DNA from: an uncultured Pelagibacteraceae bacterium
GTDB taxonomy: Bacteria > Pseudomonadota > Alphaproteobacteria > Pelagibacterales > Pelagibacteraceae
Reading direction: 5' to 3'
Length of the DNA: 64,000 nucleotides
Assembly (NCBI GenBank): GCA_902635685.1
Contig: CACPOY010000001.1
Coordinates: 159,417 to 223,416, forward strand
In this document: one piece after another, positions 55,030 to 64,000 of the stretch
Position numbering within the stretch: position 1 is the stretch's first letter
Layout of the letters: every line of letters begins with the position of its first letter
Made by a program: the position numbers and the translations under genes
The notes under the pieces: model-generated
What the model was told of the DNA's origin: nothing
Seen by the model: the letters and a program-made list of their open reading frames with translations, nothing else
Databases searched by the model: none

Positions 55030-55455
55030 TTATTGTGGCTTTTTTTTAACCCCATAAAGTTCAAGTCTATGATCTACAAGTGTATAGCCATATTTTTCAG
55101 CAATTTTTTGCTGTAGCTGATTAATCTCCTCGTCAACAAACTCTATTATCTCACCCGTTTTGATATCAATCAAATGATTATGGTCATCATTTAACTCGTA
55201 TCTTGCTTTCCCCCCCTTAAAGTCATGCTTAGTTAATATTCCTGCCTCTTCAAATAGCTTTACAGTTCTATAAACTGTGGCAATACTTATTTTAGGATCT
55301 ATTTTTAACACTCTATTGTATAATTCATCAACATCAGGATGATCAGACTCTCCATAAGCCTCTTTCGACTCTAGAATGACTCGCGCAATAGTTCTTCTTT
55401 GATCCGTAAGTTTAAGGCCTTTCTTTTGAAATTTTTGTTCTAATTTATCGGACAT
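55030..55455 (-). CDS. fur: Ferric uptake regulator family protein (Fur/Mur)
   Basis: A 141 aa metal-dependent repressor. The winged helix is GLKLTDQRRTIARVILES and SIATVYRTVKLFEEAGIL (residues 13-80). The dimerisation domain carries ARYELNDDHNHLIDIKTGEIIEF, where Fur has HHDH; here two acidic residues replace the first His pair. RLELYGVKK ends the domain. No C-terminal Cys pairs. In this gene order (tsaB-fur-miaB) rhizobial homologues are Mur (manganese), so iron versus manganese is open. It is the likely partner of the Fur boxes near 35.9 kb. Confidence 0.93.
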   Translation of the reverse strand: MSDKLEQKFQKKGLKLTDQRRTIARVILESKEAYGESDHPDVDELYNRVLKIDPKISIATVYRTVKLFEEAGILTKHDFKGGKARYELNDDHNHLIDIKTGEIIEFVDEEINQLQQKIAEKYGYTLVDHRLELYGVKKKPQ

Positions 55456-55463
55456 GTCTAACT

Positions 55464-55856
55464 TTAACTCAAATAAACGGGGTTAATCAAATTTTTTTTG
55501 ATATTAAATTTATCGCATAAATTAGGTATATTTTCATATTGTACTTTTTTAATATCTTTAAAATATTGTAAATTATAACAATAATAATCTACATTATTTG
55601 CTAAACAGATTGCCTTTATAATTGAAATTGAATTTCTTATTCCTGCGAAACTACCTGGGCCTGTGTTAAGATAAAAAGCATAAATGTCTTTTATTTTTAA
55701 ATCTTTCGAATGCAAAAAATCATTAATAAGTATTATTAATTTATCATAATTAGCTTTAGTATTTTCATGACTAATACTATAAGTGTCATTATTAGTAATG
55801 ACCATTAAAAAAATATCTTTTTTCGCAGCATCAATAATTAACTTGTTCATATACAT
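55464..55856 (-). CDS. tsaB: tRNA t6A synthesis protein TsaB, shortened
   Basis: TsaB is the ASKHA-fold partner of TsaD in threonylcarbamoyladenosine synthesis. The N-terminal subdomain is present: KLIIDAAKKDIFLMV, then FYLNTGPGSFAGIRNSISIIKAI (the TsaB signature). The protein is only 130 aa rather than about 200-230. The last residues, LINPVYLS, match the C-terminal P-x-YLR tail of full-length TsaB, so the middle of the second subdomain is lost rather than the end. Start M1 or M3. It overlaps the divergent deacetylase gene on the opposite strand, and fur begins 8 bp downstream; rimI is absent. Confidence 0.82.
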   Translation of the reverse strand: MYMNKLIIDAAKKDIFLMVITNNDTYSISHENTKANYDKLIILINDFLHSKDLKIKDIYAFYLNTGPGSFAGIRNSISIIKAICLANNVDYYCYNLQYFKDIKKVQYENIPNLCDKFNIKKNLINPVYLS

Positions 55857-56865
55857 TTTTTTTTTAATTACAAACTCTAATGCACAAGATGAAAATAGTA
55901 AATATTTTTCTAAAGACGAAGGTGTTTTATCAATTATGTATCATCGTTTTGAAGAAAATAAATATCCATCAACAAATATAAGAATAGATATATTCAAAAA
56001 ACATCTAGAAATAATCAAAAATTCAAAATTTGAATTTTACCATCCTGAGGATTTTGAAAATGATTTTGAAAAACCTAAAAAACAAAAAAAAATTTTGATT
56101 ACAATTGATGATGCATTTGAATCTTTCTATGAAAATGCTTGGCCAATACTGAAAAAAAATAAAATTCCTTTTTTATTATTTGTATCAACAGAACCAGTTG
56201 GAAAAAAAGGATATATGACTTGGGAGCAAATTAAAGAAATAGAAAAATCAGAGTTTGGCGTTATCGGCCATCATTCTCATTCACACGACTATTTAATAGA
56301 TAAAGAATATCAGGAATTTGTTTTAGATATTAAAAAAGCAGATAAAATTTTTCTAAACGAGATAGGTTATATACCATCTTTATTTTCTTACCCGTTTGGG
56401 GAATATTCTAAAGAAATGCGCGAGTATATTTCTAAAAACTTTAAAATTTCCTTTGGACAACATTCAGGTGTGATTGATATCAATAAAGAAAAATACGAAC
56501 TACCAAGATTTCCGATTAATGAAAAATACGGAGAGTTAAAAAGATTTAAATCAATTATAAACTATTATCCTTTAGAATATAAAAGATTAAATCCTATTGA
56601 AAAAAAGCTAGATCATAAAAAAAACCCGCCCCAATTCAGTGTTGAATTTTTTAAAGAGCAAGAAAATTTAGAAAATATTAATTGTTATTCAAACGAAGGA
56701 GGTAAATGGGAGAAGTCCAATATAACGATTAAAGAAAGAAAACTCTCAATAAAATTTAGAGGACCTTTTGCTCCAAGACGAGGACGGATAAACTGCTCTC
56801 TTAATGATGATGGAAAATGGCGGTGGTTTGGAACTCAATTTACTATTGTAAAAGATACTAAATGA
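55798..56865 (+). CDS. Secreted polysaccharide deacetylase-like protein
   Basis: NodB-homology carbohydrate esterase (CE4), about 355 aa. A signal peptide is apparent (MTIKKISFFAASIINLF... ITNSNA, cleavage before QDENS). The catalytic motifs are ITIDDAFESFYENAW (motif 1, TxDD) near residue 100, IGHHSHSHDYL (motif 2, HSHxxH) near 155, and FSYPFGEYSKEM (motif 3). The track start is a GTG at 55783; I chose the ATG at 55798 for the better signal peptide. The start region overlaps tsaB antisense by 59 bp. The substrate may be an envelope or exopolysaccharide; the C-terminal 70 residues have no family I recognise. Confidence 0.85.
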   Translation: MTIKKISFFAASIINLFIYIFFLITNSNAQDENSKYFSKDEGVLSIMYHRFEENKYPSTNIRIDIFKKHLEIIKNSKFEFYHPEDFENDFEKPKKQKKILITIDDAFESFYENAWPILKKNKIPFLLFVSTEPVGKKGYMTWEQIKEIEKSEFGVIGHHSHSHDYLIDKEYQEFVLDIKKADKIFLNEIGYIPSLFSYPFGEYSKEMREYISKNFKISFGQHSGVIDINKEKYELPRFPINEKYGELKRFKSIINYYPLEYKRLNPIEKKLDHKKNPPQFSVEFFKEQENLENINCYSNEGGKWEKSNITIKERKLSIKFRGPFAPRRGRINCSLNDDGKWRWFGTQFTIVKDTK

Positions 56866-57976
56866 GACTCTCTAATTTTTTACTAGAGGGAAGTAGCTTA
56901 GCATCATCAAAATCTTTTAAATTATTTTGGGTAATAATCTTCTTGAGAGTTTCAACATATTTTTGACCAGTCTCAGCATATTTATCTAGATGCTCTGATA
57001 GAACCATACTATCTAGGTTCACTCCTTCATCTCTCAGTTTTGCTCTAGCTTCTCTAAACTCTCTATATGAGGAGTGTGTATTCAAATTTCTTTGATATGC
57101 TCTCACTGATGCTTGAAGCACATTAAATTTCATTACTTTATGTCCTTGATCCTTCTCAGCGTCTTTTGGTTTTAATCCCTCACCTGACCAAGTCCATTGA
57201 CCAAATAAAGCATTTCCCTCTAAGGCAAATCGTGAAGTACCCCAACCAGTCTCTTTAGCTGCTTGAGCTATAGCTAAAGATGTTGGGATTTCATCCATCC
57301 TAATTTTTAAAGTTGAAAGATCTTTTGAAGGTATTCCATATTGTTTGAACTTTTGATTTAGCCACTTTTTTTCCAACTTAGTATTTTTGTTTTTATTAAT
57401 TATTGTAAAAAGTTTTAGTCGATCGAGTTTTATGTTGTTATTTTCCTCTAAAATTAAAGGTAAAACGATTTGAATAAACAAATTTTTTCTTTTTTTAGTA
57501 TTTTCTATTTTTTTAATTTCATTTGGTAACCATGTTAAAGCAACAGGCCTTACCAGTTTGTTGATTCTTACATCATCTAAATTATAATTTGTATCTTCAA
57601 ATAATTGTTCAATTGTTGATGCACTTAGTCTGACAGTTTCCGTGTCTAAGTCATTGAGAGTAAGAATATCAGATAATAAATCTTTTTCGTCAAAAGCCTC
57701 ATTAGTATCAATTGTAATTTGTTCTTCTTTTCCATTCAACTTGTAGACCATTATTTTTCTAGAATCATTTTTAAACTCCTTTGAAAAAATTTCCTGATTT
57801 GCAAAATTGATGAAAACGGGTGCTATATAAAAAAAACCTATAATTCCAAAACACGCAACTAATGTTCTACCAATCGAACTACTTACCCGTTCACCAAATA
57901 AATAAACGGTCTCTGTTGTCTTTTTTTTTCTATTAACGTTTAGAAATTTTATTTTTTTTATATTAAATCGCTTCAA
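56858..57976 (-). CDS. Bax-like N-acetylglucosaminidase domain protein
   Basis: A 372 aa envelope protein with a cytoplasmic start, one membrane helix (TLVACFGIIGFFYIAPVFINF, residues about 38-58), and a C-terminal glucosaminidase (GH73-like) domain. Key residues are in IPTSLAIAQAAKETGWGTSRFALEGNALFGQWTW, with the catalytic Glu in KETGWG, as in the E. coli Bax protein. It probably cleaves peptidoglycan. It overlaps the Nfu gene start by 14 bp and the convergent deacetylase gene by 8 bp. Confidence 0.82.
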   Translation of the reverse strand: MKRFNIKKIKFLNVNRKKKTTETVYLFGERVSSSIGRTLVACFGIIGFFYIAPVFINFANQEIFSKEFKNDSRKIMVYKLNGKEEQITIDTNEAFDEKDLLSDILTLNDLDTETVRLSASTIEQLFEDTNYNLDDVRINKLVRPVALTWLPNEIKKIENTKKRKNLFIQIVLPLILEENNNIKLDRLKLFTIINKNKNTKLEKKWLNQKFKQYGIPSKDLSTLKIRMDEIPTSLAIAQAAKETGWGTSRFALEGNALFGQWTWSGEGLKPKDAEKDQGHKVMKFNVLQASVRAYQRNLNTHSSYREFREARAKLRDEGVNLDSMVLSEHLDKYAETGQKYVETLKKIITQNNLKDFDDAKLLPSSKKLESLI

Positions 57977-58502
57977 CTTCTTTTACCTCTTTAATGTAAT
58001 GTTTTAAAAGATTTTGAACACCTTGTTTTAACGTTAAAGTAGAGCTTGGGCAGCCTGAGCAACTTCCTCGTAATTGAACTTTTACAACTCCATCTTTAAA
58101 GCTTTGAAATTTAATATCTCCCCCATCTTTAGACACTGCAGGTCTTATCTTCTCATCAAGAATTTTGATTATATTTTTTTCAATTTCAGGTAGATCAACT
58201 TTAACTTCACTCTGTTTAGTGTCTAAAACAAATTCTTTGCCATTAGAATAGAAGTCATTGATAAATGAGATTACAATATGCTTAATTTCATCCCAACTTA
58301 TTTTTTCTAATTTGTTTACTGATATAAAATCATTAGCTAATAGAATACCTTCAACACCATTTATTGAAAGTATATTTTTTACAAGCTCATTATTGGTTTC
58401 ATCATTTTTGGTTATTTCAATTATGCCAATTTTTGAAACCTTTTTTCCTGGTAAAAATTTCAGGGAATTAGGATTTGGTGTAATTTCAGTTTGTACAAAC
58501 AT
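57963..58502 (-). CDS. Nfu-type iron-sulfur cluster carrier
   Basis: Fe-S cluster delivery protein of 179 aa with two domains. The N-terminal Nfu_N domain starts FVQTEITPNPNSLKFLPGKK (residues 1-88) and the C-terminal NifU-like domain has VQLRGSCSGCPSSTLTLKQGV with the CxxC that holds a 4Fe-4S cluster between monomers. This is the mitochondrial NFU1-like form common in alphaproteobacteria. Clients in such systems include lipoyl synthase and respiratory enzymes. trpS lies 51 bp upstream. Confidence 0.92.
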   Translation of the reverse strand: MFVQTEITPNPNSLKFLPGKKVSKIGIIEITKNDETNNELVKNILSINGVEGILLANDFISVNKLEKISWDEIKHIVISFINDFYSNGKEFVLDTKQSEVKVDLPEIEKNIIKILDEKIRPAVSKDGGDIKFQSFKDGVVKVQLRGSCSGCPSSTLTLKQGVQNLLKHYIKEVKEVEAI

Positions 58503-58553
58503 AACTTATATATAATCAATAATTTGAAAATATAAACTGTTAATAGAAATTAC

Positions 58554-59555
58554 TTAAAAACCAACTATATCATGAATTTCTTTAATTTTAGCTGATGCTA
58601 TATTTTCAGCTTTTTTACATCCATCATCTAGTATTTTGTCTAAGTAGCTTTTATCTTTTAATAGCCTTTTAATCTCCTTAGATATAGGGCCAATCTTATC
58701 AATTAAAATTTGAGATAACTTTTCTTTAAATTCAGAAAAATTTTTACCCGTAAAGTCTTGAATAGAATTTTCCAATGTTAAATTTGCTAGGCTAGAATAA
58801 ATACCAATTAAATTTCTAGCTTCTGGTCTACTATTAAGTTCTTTAACAGTTGAAGGTATTGGAAGTGAGTCAGTTTTTGCTTTTTTAATTTTATTCAATA
58901 TTTGATCTTTTTCATCAGTTAAGTTAATCCGACTTAAATCTGACAATTCTGATTTACTCATTTTTTTTGATCCGTCTTTAAGACTCATTATTCTTGAAAA
59001 TTCTTTTTGAATTAAAGGCTCTGGTACTTTAAAAAAATTATCAACTCTATAATCATTATTAAACTTTTGTGCAATATCTCTGCAAAGTTCTAAATGTTGT
59101 TTTTGATCATTACCAACTGGAACATGTGTAGAGTCATACAGCAATATATCTGCTGCCATCAAGATGGGATACGAGTAAAGCCCAACACTGGCTTTCTCTT
59201 TGTCTTTTCCAGCTTTCTCCTTGAACTGTGTCATTCTACTTAGCCACCCCATTCTTGCAATACAGCTTAATATCCACGCTGCTTCTGAATGAGCCGATAC
59301 CTGTGACTGATTAAAAATTATACTTTTTTTTGGATCTATTCCACTAGCTATAAAAGTTGCCACTGTTTCACGTATATTTTCTCTTAGTATTGTAGGATCT
59401 TGACTTACAGTAATGGCATGTAAATCGACTACACAAAAAATACAATCATTTTCATCATCGTTATTTAAAGTGACAAAATTCTTGATTGCTCCTAAATAAT
59501 TTCCCAAATGTAAATTTCCGGTTGGCTGAACCCCTGAAAAAATTTTTTTTTTCAT
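58554..59555 (-). CDS. trpS: Tryptophanyl-tRNA synthetase
   Basis: Class I aminoacyl-tRNA synthetase for tryptophan. The HIGH-like motif is [18 protein letters not shown] at residues 7-24, and KMSKS is in [19 protein letters not shown] near residue 200. [18 protein letters not shown] is also characteristic. 333 aa. It follows murJ by 2 bp, in the murJ-trpS order seen in alphaproteobacteria. Confidence 0.97.
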   Translation of the reverse strand: MKKKIFSGVQPTGNLHLGNYLGAIKNFVTLNNDDENDCIFCVVDLHAITVSQDPTILRENIRETVATFIASGIDPKKSIIFNQSQVSAHSEAAWILSCIARMGWLSRMTQFKEKAGKDKEKASVGLYSYPILMAADILLYDSTHVPVGNDQKQHLELCRDIAQKFNNDYRVDNFFKVPEPLIQKEFSRIMSLKDGSKKMSKSELSDLSRINLTDEKDQILNKIKKAKTDSLPIPSTVKELNSRPEARNLIGIYSSLANLTLENSIQDFTGKNFSEFKEKLSQILIDKIGPISKEIKRLLKDKSYLDKILDDGCKKAENIASAKIKEIHDIVGF

Positions 59556-59557
59556 AA

Positions 59558-61087
59558 TTAATATTTTAATTTTATATCTTCATATTTAAATGCTTTGAAA
59601 ACTAATGACAATATTAAATAAAATGAAACAGTTAAAAAAACAACAAATATCAAATAAAGAAATTTTAAATCATATTCGTAACTTAATTGATTTTCAAAAA
59701 ATAAAAGCAAATACTTAAAAAATAATCCCATTAAAATTGAAACGAAAATTATCTTAATAAATTTCACAAGAAAAATATTATTAAATTGAAATAAATCGTC
59801 TTTCTTTAAATAAACAAATAGTAAAAATGAATTAAACCATGATGAGATAGTTGTTGCTATTGGAATAATGATAAATCCAAGACTTTTAAAATAATAAACA
59901 CTAATGCAAATATTCAAAGCTACAGAAAATACTGAAATATAAAATGGAGTTTTAGTATTATTATTTGCGAAGAAAAAAGTTGAAAAAACTTTGATAAATG
60001 CAAATGCAGGTAGTCCTAATCCAAAATAATAAAGGGCTTCTGAAGAATTAAGGACTGCCTCTTCATCAAATGAGCCATATCCAAACAATGCAGAAATAAT
60101 CTCTTTTGATCCAATAAATAAAGCTACTGAAGCAGGTAAACTTAAAAACATACTTATTTCTAAAGCTTTATTTTGAATATTAAGAATTTTATTTTTTTTT
60201 TTTAAAAAAACATGTTTAGATAATTGAGGTAAAACTACTACACCAATTGCTATTCCTGCTATTGCTAAATTTATTTGATATATTCTATCTGCATAATAAA
60301 GGTAAGATACTGCGCTTGATTGAAATGACGCTATAATTGTGCCAACAAGTATATTTACCTGGGTTACTCCAGATGAAAAAATGCTAGGTAAAAGTTTTTT
60401 AAAAAAAAAATTAACCTTATTGGTAATTTTTACTTTAAAATCTAATTTGATTACATAAAATTCTTTTACAAAATGATATAAAAAAATGAATTGTAATAAG
60501 CCAGCTATAGATACGCCCCATGAAAGAAAAAAAATTAAATCGTCATTTAAATAATTTCCAAAAAATAATATCAAAATTAATACGATATTTAGAATAATAG
60601 GCGCAGCTGAGGCGGCTGCAAACTTATTATGAGAGTTTAAAATTGCACCGAAAAAAGATGACAGACTCACAAACATTAAAAAAGGGAAAGATATTCTAGT
60701 TAAAGTAATTGCTAGATCAATTTTTTCTGAATTTTTAGTAAATCCTGGAGCTATCAAACTTACAAAAATAGGCATAAAAAGTTCAATTAACAAAACTAAA
60801 AAAAGTAAGCCTAATAATAATAAATTAAAAACTTGATTAGCAAATATTTGTGATTTTGTTTTACTTTTGACTAACTCAGAGGTGTAGCTAGGAACAAATG
60901 CTGCATTAAATGTGCCTTCAGCAAATAATCTTCTGAATGTATTTGGAATTCTGAAAGCAACAAAAAATGCATCAGCTAATAAACTTGTTCCAAGAAAAAT
61001 AGCTATTAAAACATCTCTCAAATATCCAAGTAATCTGCTAATTATAGTATAAAAACCAAAAGTCCCTGTTGACTTAACTAAATTCAT
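59558..61087 (-). CDS. murJ: Lipid II flippase MurJ
   Basis: MOP-superfamily membrane protein (MviN) that flips lipid II across the inner membrane. A typical N-terminus [21 protein letters not shown] is followed by the signature [23 protein letters not shown], which carries the conserved Arg and Glu. About 13-14 hydrophobic helices follow over 509 aa. It works after UppP recycles the carrier lipid. The start is divergent from maeB with a 50 bp spacer. Confidence 0.95.
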   Translation of the reverse strand: MNLVKSTGTFGFYTIISRLLGYLRDVLIAIFLGTSLLADAFFVAFRIPNTFRRLFAEGTFNAAFVPSYTSELVKSKTKSQIFANQVFNLLLLGLLFLVLLIELFMPIFVSLIAPGFTKNSEKIDLAITLTRISFPFLMFVSLSSFFGAILNSHNKFAAASAAPIILNIVLILILFFGNYLNDDLIFFLSWGVSIAGLLQFIFLYHFVKEFYVIKLDFKVKITNKVNFFFKKLLPSIFSSGVTQVNILVGTIIASFQSSAVSYLYYADRIYQINLAIAGIAIGVVVLPQLSKHVFLKKKNKILNIQNKALEISMFLSLPASVALFIGSKEIISALFGYGSFDEEAVLNSSEALYYFGLGLPAFAFIKVFSTFFFANNNTKTPFYISVFSVALNICISVYYFKSLGFIIIPIATTISSWFNSFLLFVYLKKDDLFQFNNIFLVKFIKIIFVSILMGLFFKYLLLFFENQLSYEYDLKFLYLIFVVFLTVSFYLILSLVFKAFKYEDIKLKY

Positions 61088-61137
61088 AAATCATATTAGT
61101 CTTAAATTTACCTCATTTGTACACCTAATTGACCTAA

Positions 61138-63423
61138 ATGAAAAAAACAAAAATTGATCATTATACAGATAAAGAAGCTTTAGATTTCCATCGTTACAAT
61201 AAACCAGGAAAAATTGAAATTTCGTCTTCAAAAAACATGACAACGAAAAGAGATCTTGCACTTGCTTATTCGCCAGGCGTAGCTGCACCTGTCAAGGCTA
61301 TAAGTGAAAACCCAGATAGCGCATTTGATTTTACAAGTAAAGGAAATCTTGTTGCGGTAATAAGCAATGGATCTGCAATTTTAGGAATGGGTAATTTAGG
61401 AGCATTGGCATCAAAACCCGTTATGGAGGGAAAAGCTGTACTATTCAAAAGATTCGCAGACATTGACTCGATAGATCTTGAAATTGATTCAGAAGATCCA
61501 GACGAGATAATTAGAAGTATAAAAAATTTTGCTCCAAGTTTTGGAGGTATAAATTTGGAGGATATCGCTGCCCCAGATTGCTTTGTAATTGAAGAGAAAC
61601 TGAAAGAAATTTTAGATATTCCTGTCTTTCACGATGACCAACATGGAACAGCAATTATCACAACTGCTGCATTACTAAACGCGCTTGACATAACTAAAAA
61701 GAAAATTGATAAAGTCAAAATAGTTGTCAATGGTGCAGGAGCATCAGCTATGGCATGTGCGAATTTATTTAAAAAAAGTGGAGTGCCACATAAAAATATT
61801 ACAATGGTAGATAGAAAAGGAGTAATTTATGTTGGACGAGAAAATTTAAACCAATGGAAATCAGCACATGCTACTAAGACTGAAAATAGAACTTTGACTG
61901 ATGCAATTAAAAATGCAGATGTATTTCTAGGTTTGTCAGCAAAAGGAGCTTTGACCAAAGATATGGTTAAAAAAATGAGTGATAATCCAATCATATTTGC
62001 TTGTGCAAATCCTGACCCAGAAATTAAACCAGAGGAAGTTGAGGAAGTTAGGGATGACGCAATTATTGCTACTGGACGTTCAGATTATCCAAACCAGGTA
62101 AACAATTTGATTGGTTTCCCATACATATTTAGGGGTGCATTAGACGTAAGATCGAAAGTCATAAATGAAGAGATGAAAGTAGCTGCTGCACATGCGATAG
62201 CTAATTTAGCTAAGGAGGAAGTGCCAGATGAAGTTGTTGCAGCTATGGGGGGTGAAAGACCACATTATGGAAAAGACTACATTATTCCCTCGACTTTTGA
62301 CCCAAGACTTATTAGTGTCATCCCGGCAGCAGTCGCTAAAGCTGCAATAGATACTGGAGTCGCTAGAATAAAAATAGAAGATTTCGATCAATATAAAGAA
62401 CAATTAAAACAAAGACTAGATCCTACGGTCACAATTATGCAAGGAATAAATAACTATATAAAGAAAAAACCAAAAAAAGTTGTTTTTGCAGACGGTGAAG
62501 ACGAAAATATGTTGAAAGCCGCAATAGCATTTAAAAACTCAAATTTAGGAATACCAGTTCTAGTTGGAAAAGAAGATTTAATAAAGAAGCAAATAAAGAA
62601 GATAGGTTACAATGAAAATTTTGACATAGAAATTGTAAATTCAAAAGACTCTGACAAAAGAGAAAGGTATGTAAAATATTTATTTGAGAAACTTCAAAGA
62701 CAAAAAGGTATGCTTGAACGAGATTGCGACCGACTAGTTAGAAATGATAGGGTAATTTGGGCTTCTTGCATGGTTGCATGCAATGACGCCGATGCAATGG
62801 TTACTGGAAATACAAGAAGATACTCATCCTCACTTGAAAAAATAAGTAAAGTTGTAAATCCAAGAACAGGTGAAATTATGTTTGGTTTGAATCTGATTGT
62901 AAATAGAGGAAAAACAATCTTCATATGTGATACTTCAGTAATTGAATATCCTGACGCAAATCAGCTAGCAGAAATGGCAAAATCAGCAGCTAGAGTAGTT
63001 AGGTTGTTTGGTTTTGATCCTAAAGTCGCCTTTTTATCTCACTCAACATTTGGGGAGCCTGCTACTGATAGAACTAAAAGATTAAGTGATGCAGTTGAAA
63101 TTTTAAAAAAAGATAAAGTAGATTTCAAATTTGACGGAGAGATGCAGCCAGATGTTGCTTTGGAAGAATTATATAAAGAACTTTATCCATTTTCAGAAAT
63201 TGTAGGTAGTTCAAATGTTTTAATTATGCCCAGTCAACATAGTGCGGCCATTTCCTACAAAATGATAAAGTCAATGAGCAGAGCAAAAGTTATTGGACCA
63301 TTATTGATTGGCTTAGGTCTTCCAATAGAGATAGCTCCATTAAGAACTTCAACATCTGAAATTATAAATTTGGCTTCTATTGCAGCTTACTCTGCAGATG
63401 TTATTGATTACAAAAAAAATTAA
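61138..63423 (+). CDS. maeB: NADP-dependent malic enzyme with phosphotransacetylase-like domain
   Basis: Decarboxylates malate to pyruvate, feeding acetyl-CoA and NADPH. The malic domain is residues 1-430, with LALAYSPGVAAPVKAI, FHDDQHGTAIITTAALLNA and the cofactor loop IVVNGAGASAMACANLF. From about residue 440 a PTA-like domain follows (KKVVFADGEDENMLKAAIAF, ending LGLPIEIAPLRTSTSEI). That domain lacks transacetylase activity in known MaeB proteins and is regulatory (acetyl-CoA sensing). 761 aa. Convergent with the BON lipoprotein, overlapping 4 bp. Confidence 0.96.
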   Translation: MKKTKIDHYTDKEALDFHRYNKPGKIEISSSKNMTTKRDLALAYSPGVAAPVKAISENPDSAFDFTSKGNLVAVISNGSAILGMGNLGALASKPVMEGKAVLFKRFADIDSIDLEIDSEDPDEIIRSIKNFAPSFGGINLEDIAAPDCFVIEEKLKEILDIPVFHDDQHGTAIITTAALLNALDITKKKIDKVKIVVNGAGASAMACANLFKKSGVPHKNITMVDRKGVIYVGRENLNQWKSAHATKTENRTLTDAIKNADVFLGLSAKGALTKDMVKKMSDNPIIFACANPDPEIKPEEVEEVRDDAIIATGRSDYPNQVNNLIGFPYIFRGALDVRSKVINEEMKVAAAHAIANLAKEEVPDEVVAAMGGERPHYGKDYIIPSTFDPRLISVIPAAVAKAAIDTGVARIKIEDFDQYKEQLKQRLDPTVTIMQGINNYIKKKPKKVVFADGEDENMLKAAIAFKNSNLGIPVLVGKEDLIKKQIKKIGYNENFDIEIVNSKDSDKRERYVKYLFEKLQRQKGMLERDCDRLVRNDRVIWASCMVACNDADAMVTGNTRRYSSSLEKISKVVNPRTGEIMFGLNLIVNRGKTIFICDTSVIEYPDANQLAEMAKSAARVVRLFGFDPKVAFLSHSTFGEPATDRTKRLSDAVEILKKDKVDFKFDGEMQPDVALEELYKELYPFSEIVGSSNVLIMPSQHSAAISYKMIKSMSRAKVIGPLLIGLGLPIEIAPLRTSTSEIINLASIAAYSADVIDYKKN

Positions 63424-64000
63424 TTTTTTTGGATTCTTAAATCTTCAACTAATATAATGCTAGCTATAACATCCTTAACATCAAGGATTTCTTTAGCCTC
63501 TTTTATGACTTCATTTTTTTCATCTTTGGTAGTTGCAATTCCATAAATGAAAATTTTCTTTTTATATGTATCAATCTGATAGTTTGAAGCTTTTATTTTT
63601 TTATTTAAAATAATTGCAGTTCTTAGTTGAGATGTAATTAAAATATCTTTTGCAGATTGTTTAAAATTAAATTCTTCTTTTATCTTAATATCGTTTCTAA
63701 CAGATCTTACTCCAAGAGTTTCCCAAGCTAATTTAGTTAATTGAAGCTTTTCCTCAGGATTTTCAACTTTTCCAGTCAAAAAAAATCTTCCATCTAAAAC
63801 TTGAATATCAATTGCAAACAAATATTTCTTATCTCTCAATAACATTCGCGCGGTAAAATTTTTTTCCATTATTGAGTCATCTATCTGAGTCCCAACTGAT
63901 CTCGGATCAAAAGCTACGCTTACTCCTGTCCCAAAAAAACCTTTAGATCCTACCCCAGCACAACTCGATAAAAATATTAAAAAAACTGAGAATATTATTA
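63420..64000 (-). CDS. BON-domain lipoprotein (DolP-like), partial
   Basis: The ORF track shows 149 aa from an internal Met, but the frame remains open to the window end. Upstream it reads VFLIFLSSCAGVGSKG, a lipobox, then FFGTGVSVAFDPRSVGTQIDDS, a stretch very like the start of mature DolP/YraP. Two BON domains follow (residues about 60-125 and 130-195 of the visible part, with LDGRFFLTGKVENPEEKLQL and KKIFIYGIATTKDEKNEVI). DolP is an outer-membrane lipoprotein that helps envelope integrity. The first residues of the signal peptide and start codon are outside the window. Confidence 0.85.
   Translation of the reverse strand, partial: IIFSVFLIFLSSCAGVGSKGFFGTGVSVAFDPRSVGTQIDDSIMEKNFTARMLLRDKKYLFAIDIQVLDGRFFLTGKVENPEEKLQLTKLAWETLGVRSVRNDIKIKEEFNFKQSAKDILITSQLRTAIILNKKIKASNYQIDTYKKKIFIYGIATTKDEKNEVIKEAKEILDVKDVIASIILVEDLRIQKN

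Noticed and set aside
1-64000. CRISPR arrays, insertion sequences, prophage or toxin-antitoxin modules
   Set aside because: No regularly spaced repeats, transposase, integrase or terminal inverted repeats were seen in reading either strand; gene content is core housekeeping throughout.

Overview
The window looks like a chromosome segment from a free-living, genome-streamlined alphaproteobacterium, most likely of the SAR11 (Pelagibacterales) group. I infer this from very low GC, spacers that are often 0 to 50 bp, many ATGA/TAATG stop-start overlaps, and alphaproteobacterial gene orders: irr next to fabA-fabB-fabI; mutM/ubiE-ubiB-coaBC-dut next to rpsT and dnaA; tsaB-fur-miaB-phoH-ybeY-lnt-metK; nusA-infB-rbfA-rpsO-pnp; and an RNA helicase, FdxA and CarD together. 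No rRNA, CRISPR array, insertion sequence, prophage or integrase is visible. No database search was possible, so the taxonomy is an inference.

Layout. 1-5 kb: glutamate synthase gltB (cut by the window start) and gltD. 5-12.4 kb: uppP, a DMT exporter, a pyruvate dehydrogenase pair (aceF, and an aceE with its own N-terminal lipoyl domain) and a thiolase. 12.4-17.5 kb: tRNA-Arg, a hotdog thioesterase, then a Suv3-like RNA helicase, a TerB-like protein, FdxA and a long Lys-rich CarD, closed by a two-way terminator shared with a convergent 25-residue Lys/Arg peptide gene. 17.6-26.5 kb: acyl-CoA synthetase, tRNA-Leu, a membrane/redox cluster (YqaA-like, DsbB, Coq7), HNH nuclease, esterase, HIG1 protein, TlpA-like thioredoxin, then argH-lptM-lysA-plsC. 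26.5-35.6 kb: dnaN, dnaA, rpsT, mutM and the divergent ubiE-ubiB-coaBC-dut-ThiF-SH3 run. 35.6-42.1 kb: an iron/peroxide region with a zinc-ribbon protein behind two Fur-box-like sites, a 2-oxoglutarate-type dioxygenase, katG and irr, followed by fabA-fabB-fabI. 42.2-55.9 kb: a long minus-strand housekeeping block (pnp, rpsO, rbfA, infB, nusA, metK, lnt, ybeY, phoH-like, miaB, fur, tsaB). 55.8-64 kb: polysaccharide deacetylase, Bax-like glucosaminidase, Nfu, trpS, murJ, maeB and a BON lipoprotein cut by the window end.

How it fits together. The segment covers nitrogen assimilation, carbon entry to acetyl-CoA (PDH, malic enzyme, thiolase), fatty acid and phospholipid synthesis, envelope assembly, replication initiation, translation and RNA turnover. 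Iron is a recurring theme: Irr, Fur, two Fur-like operators, two Irr-like operators, the Nfu Fe-S carrier, FdxA and heme-dependent KatG.

The observations most worth following up are the lipoyl-AceE fusion, the 25-residue basic peptide with a complete expression unit, a terminator-like hairpin inside the predicted nusA leader, the Irr/Fur operators, and an internally shortened TsaB.
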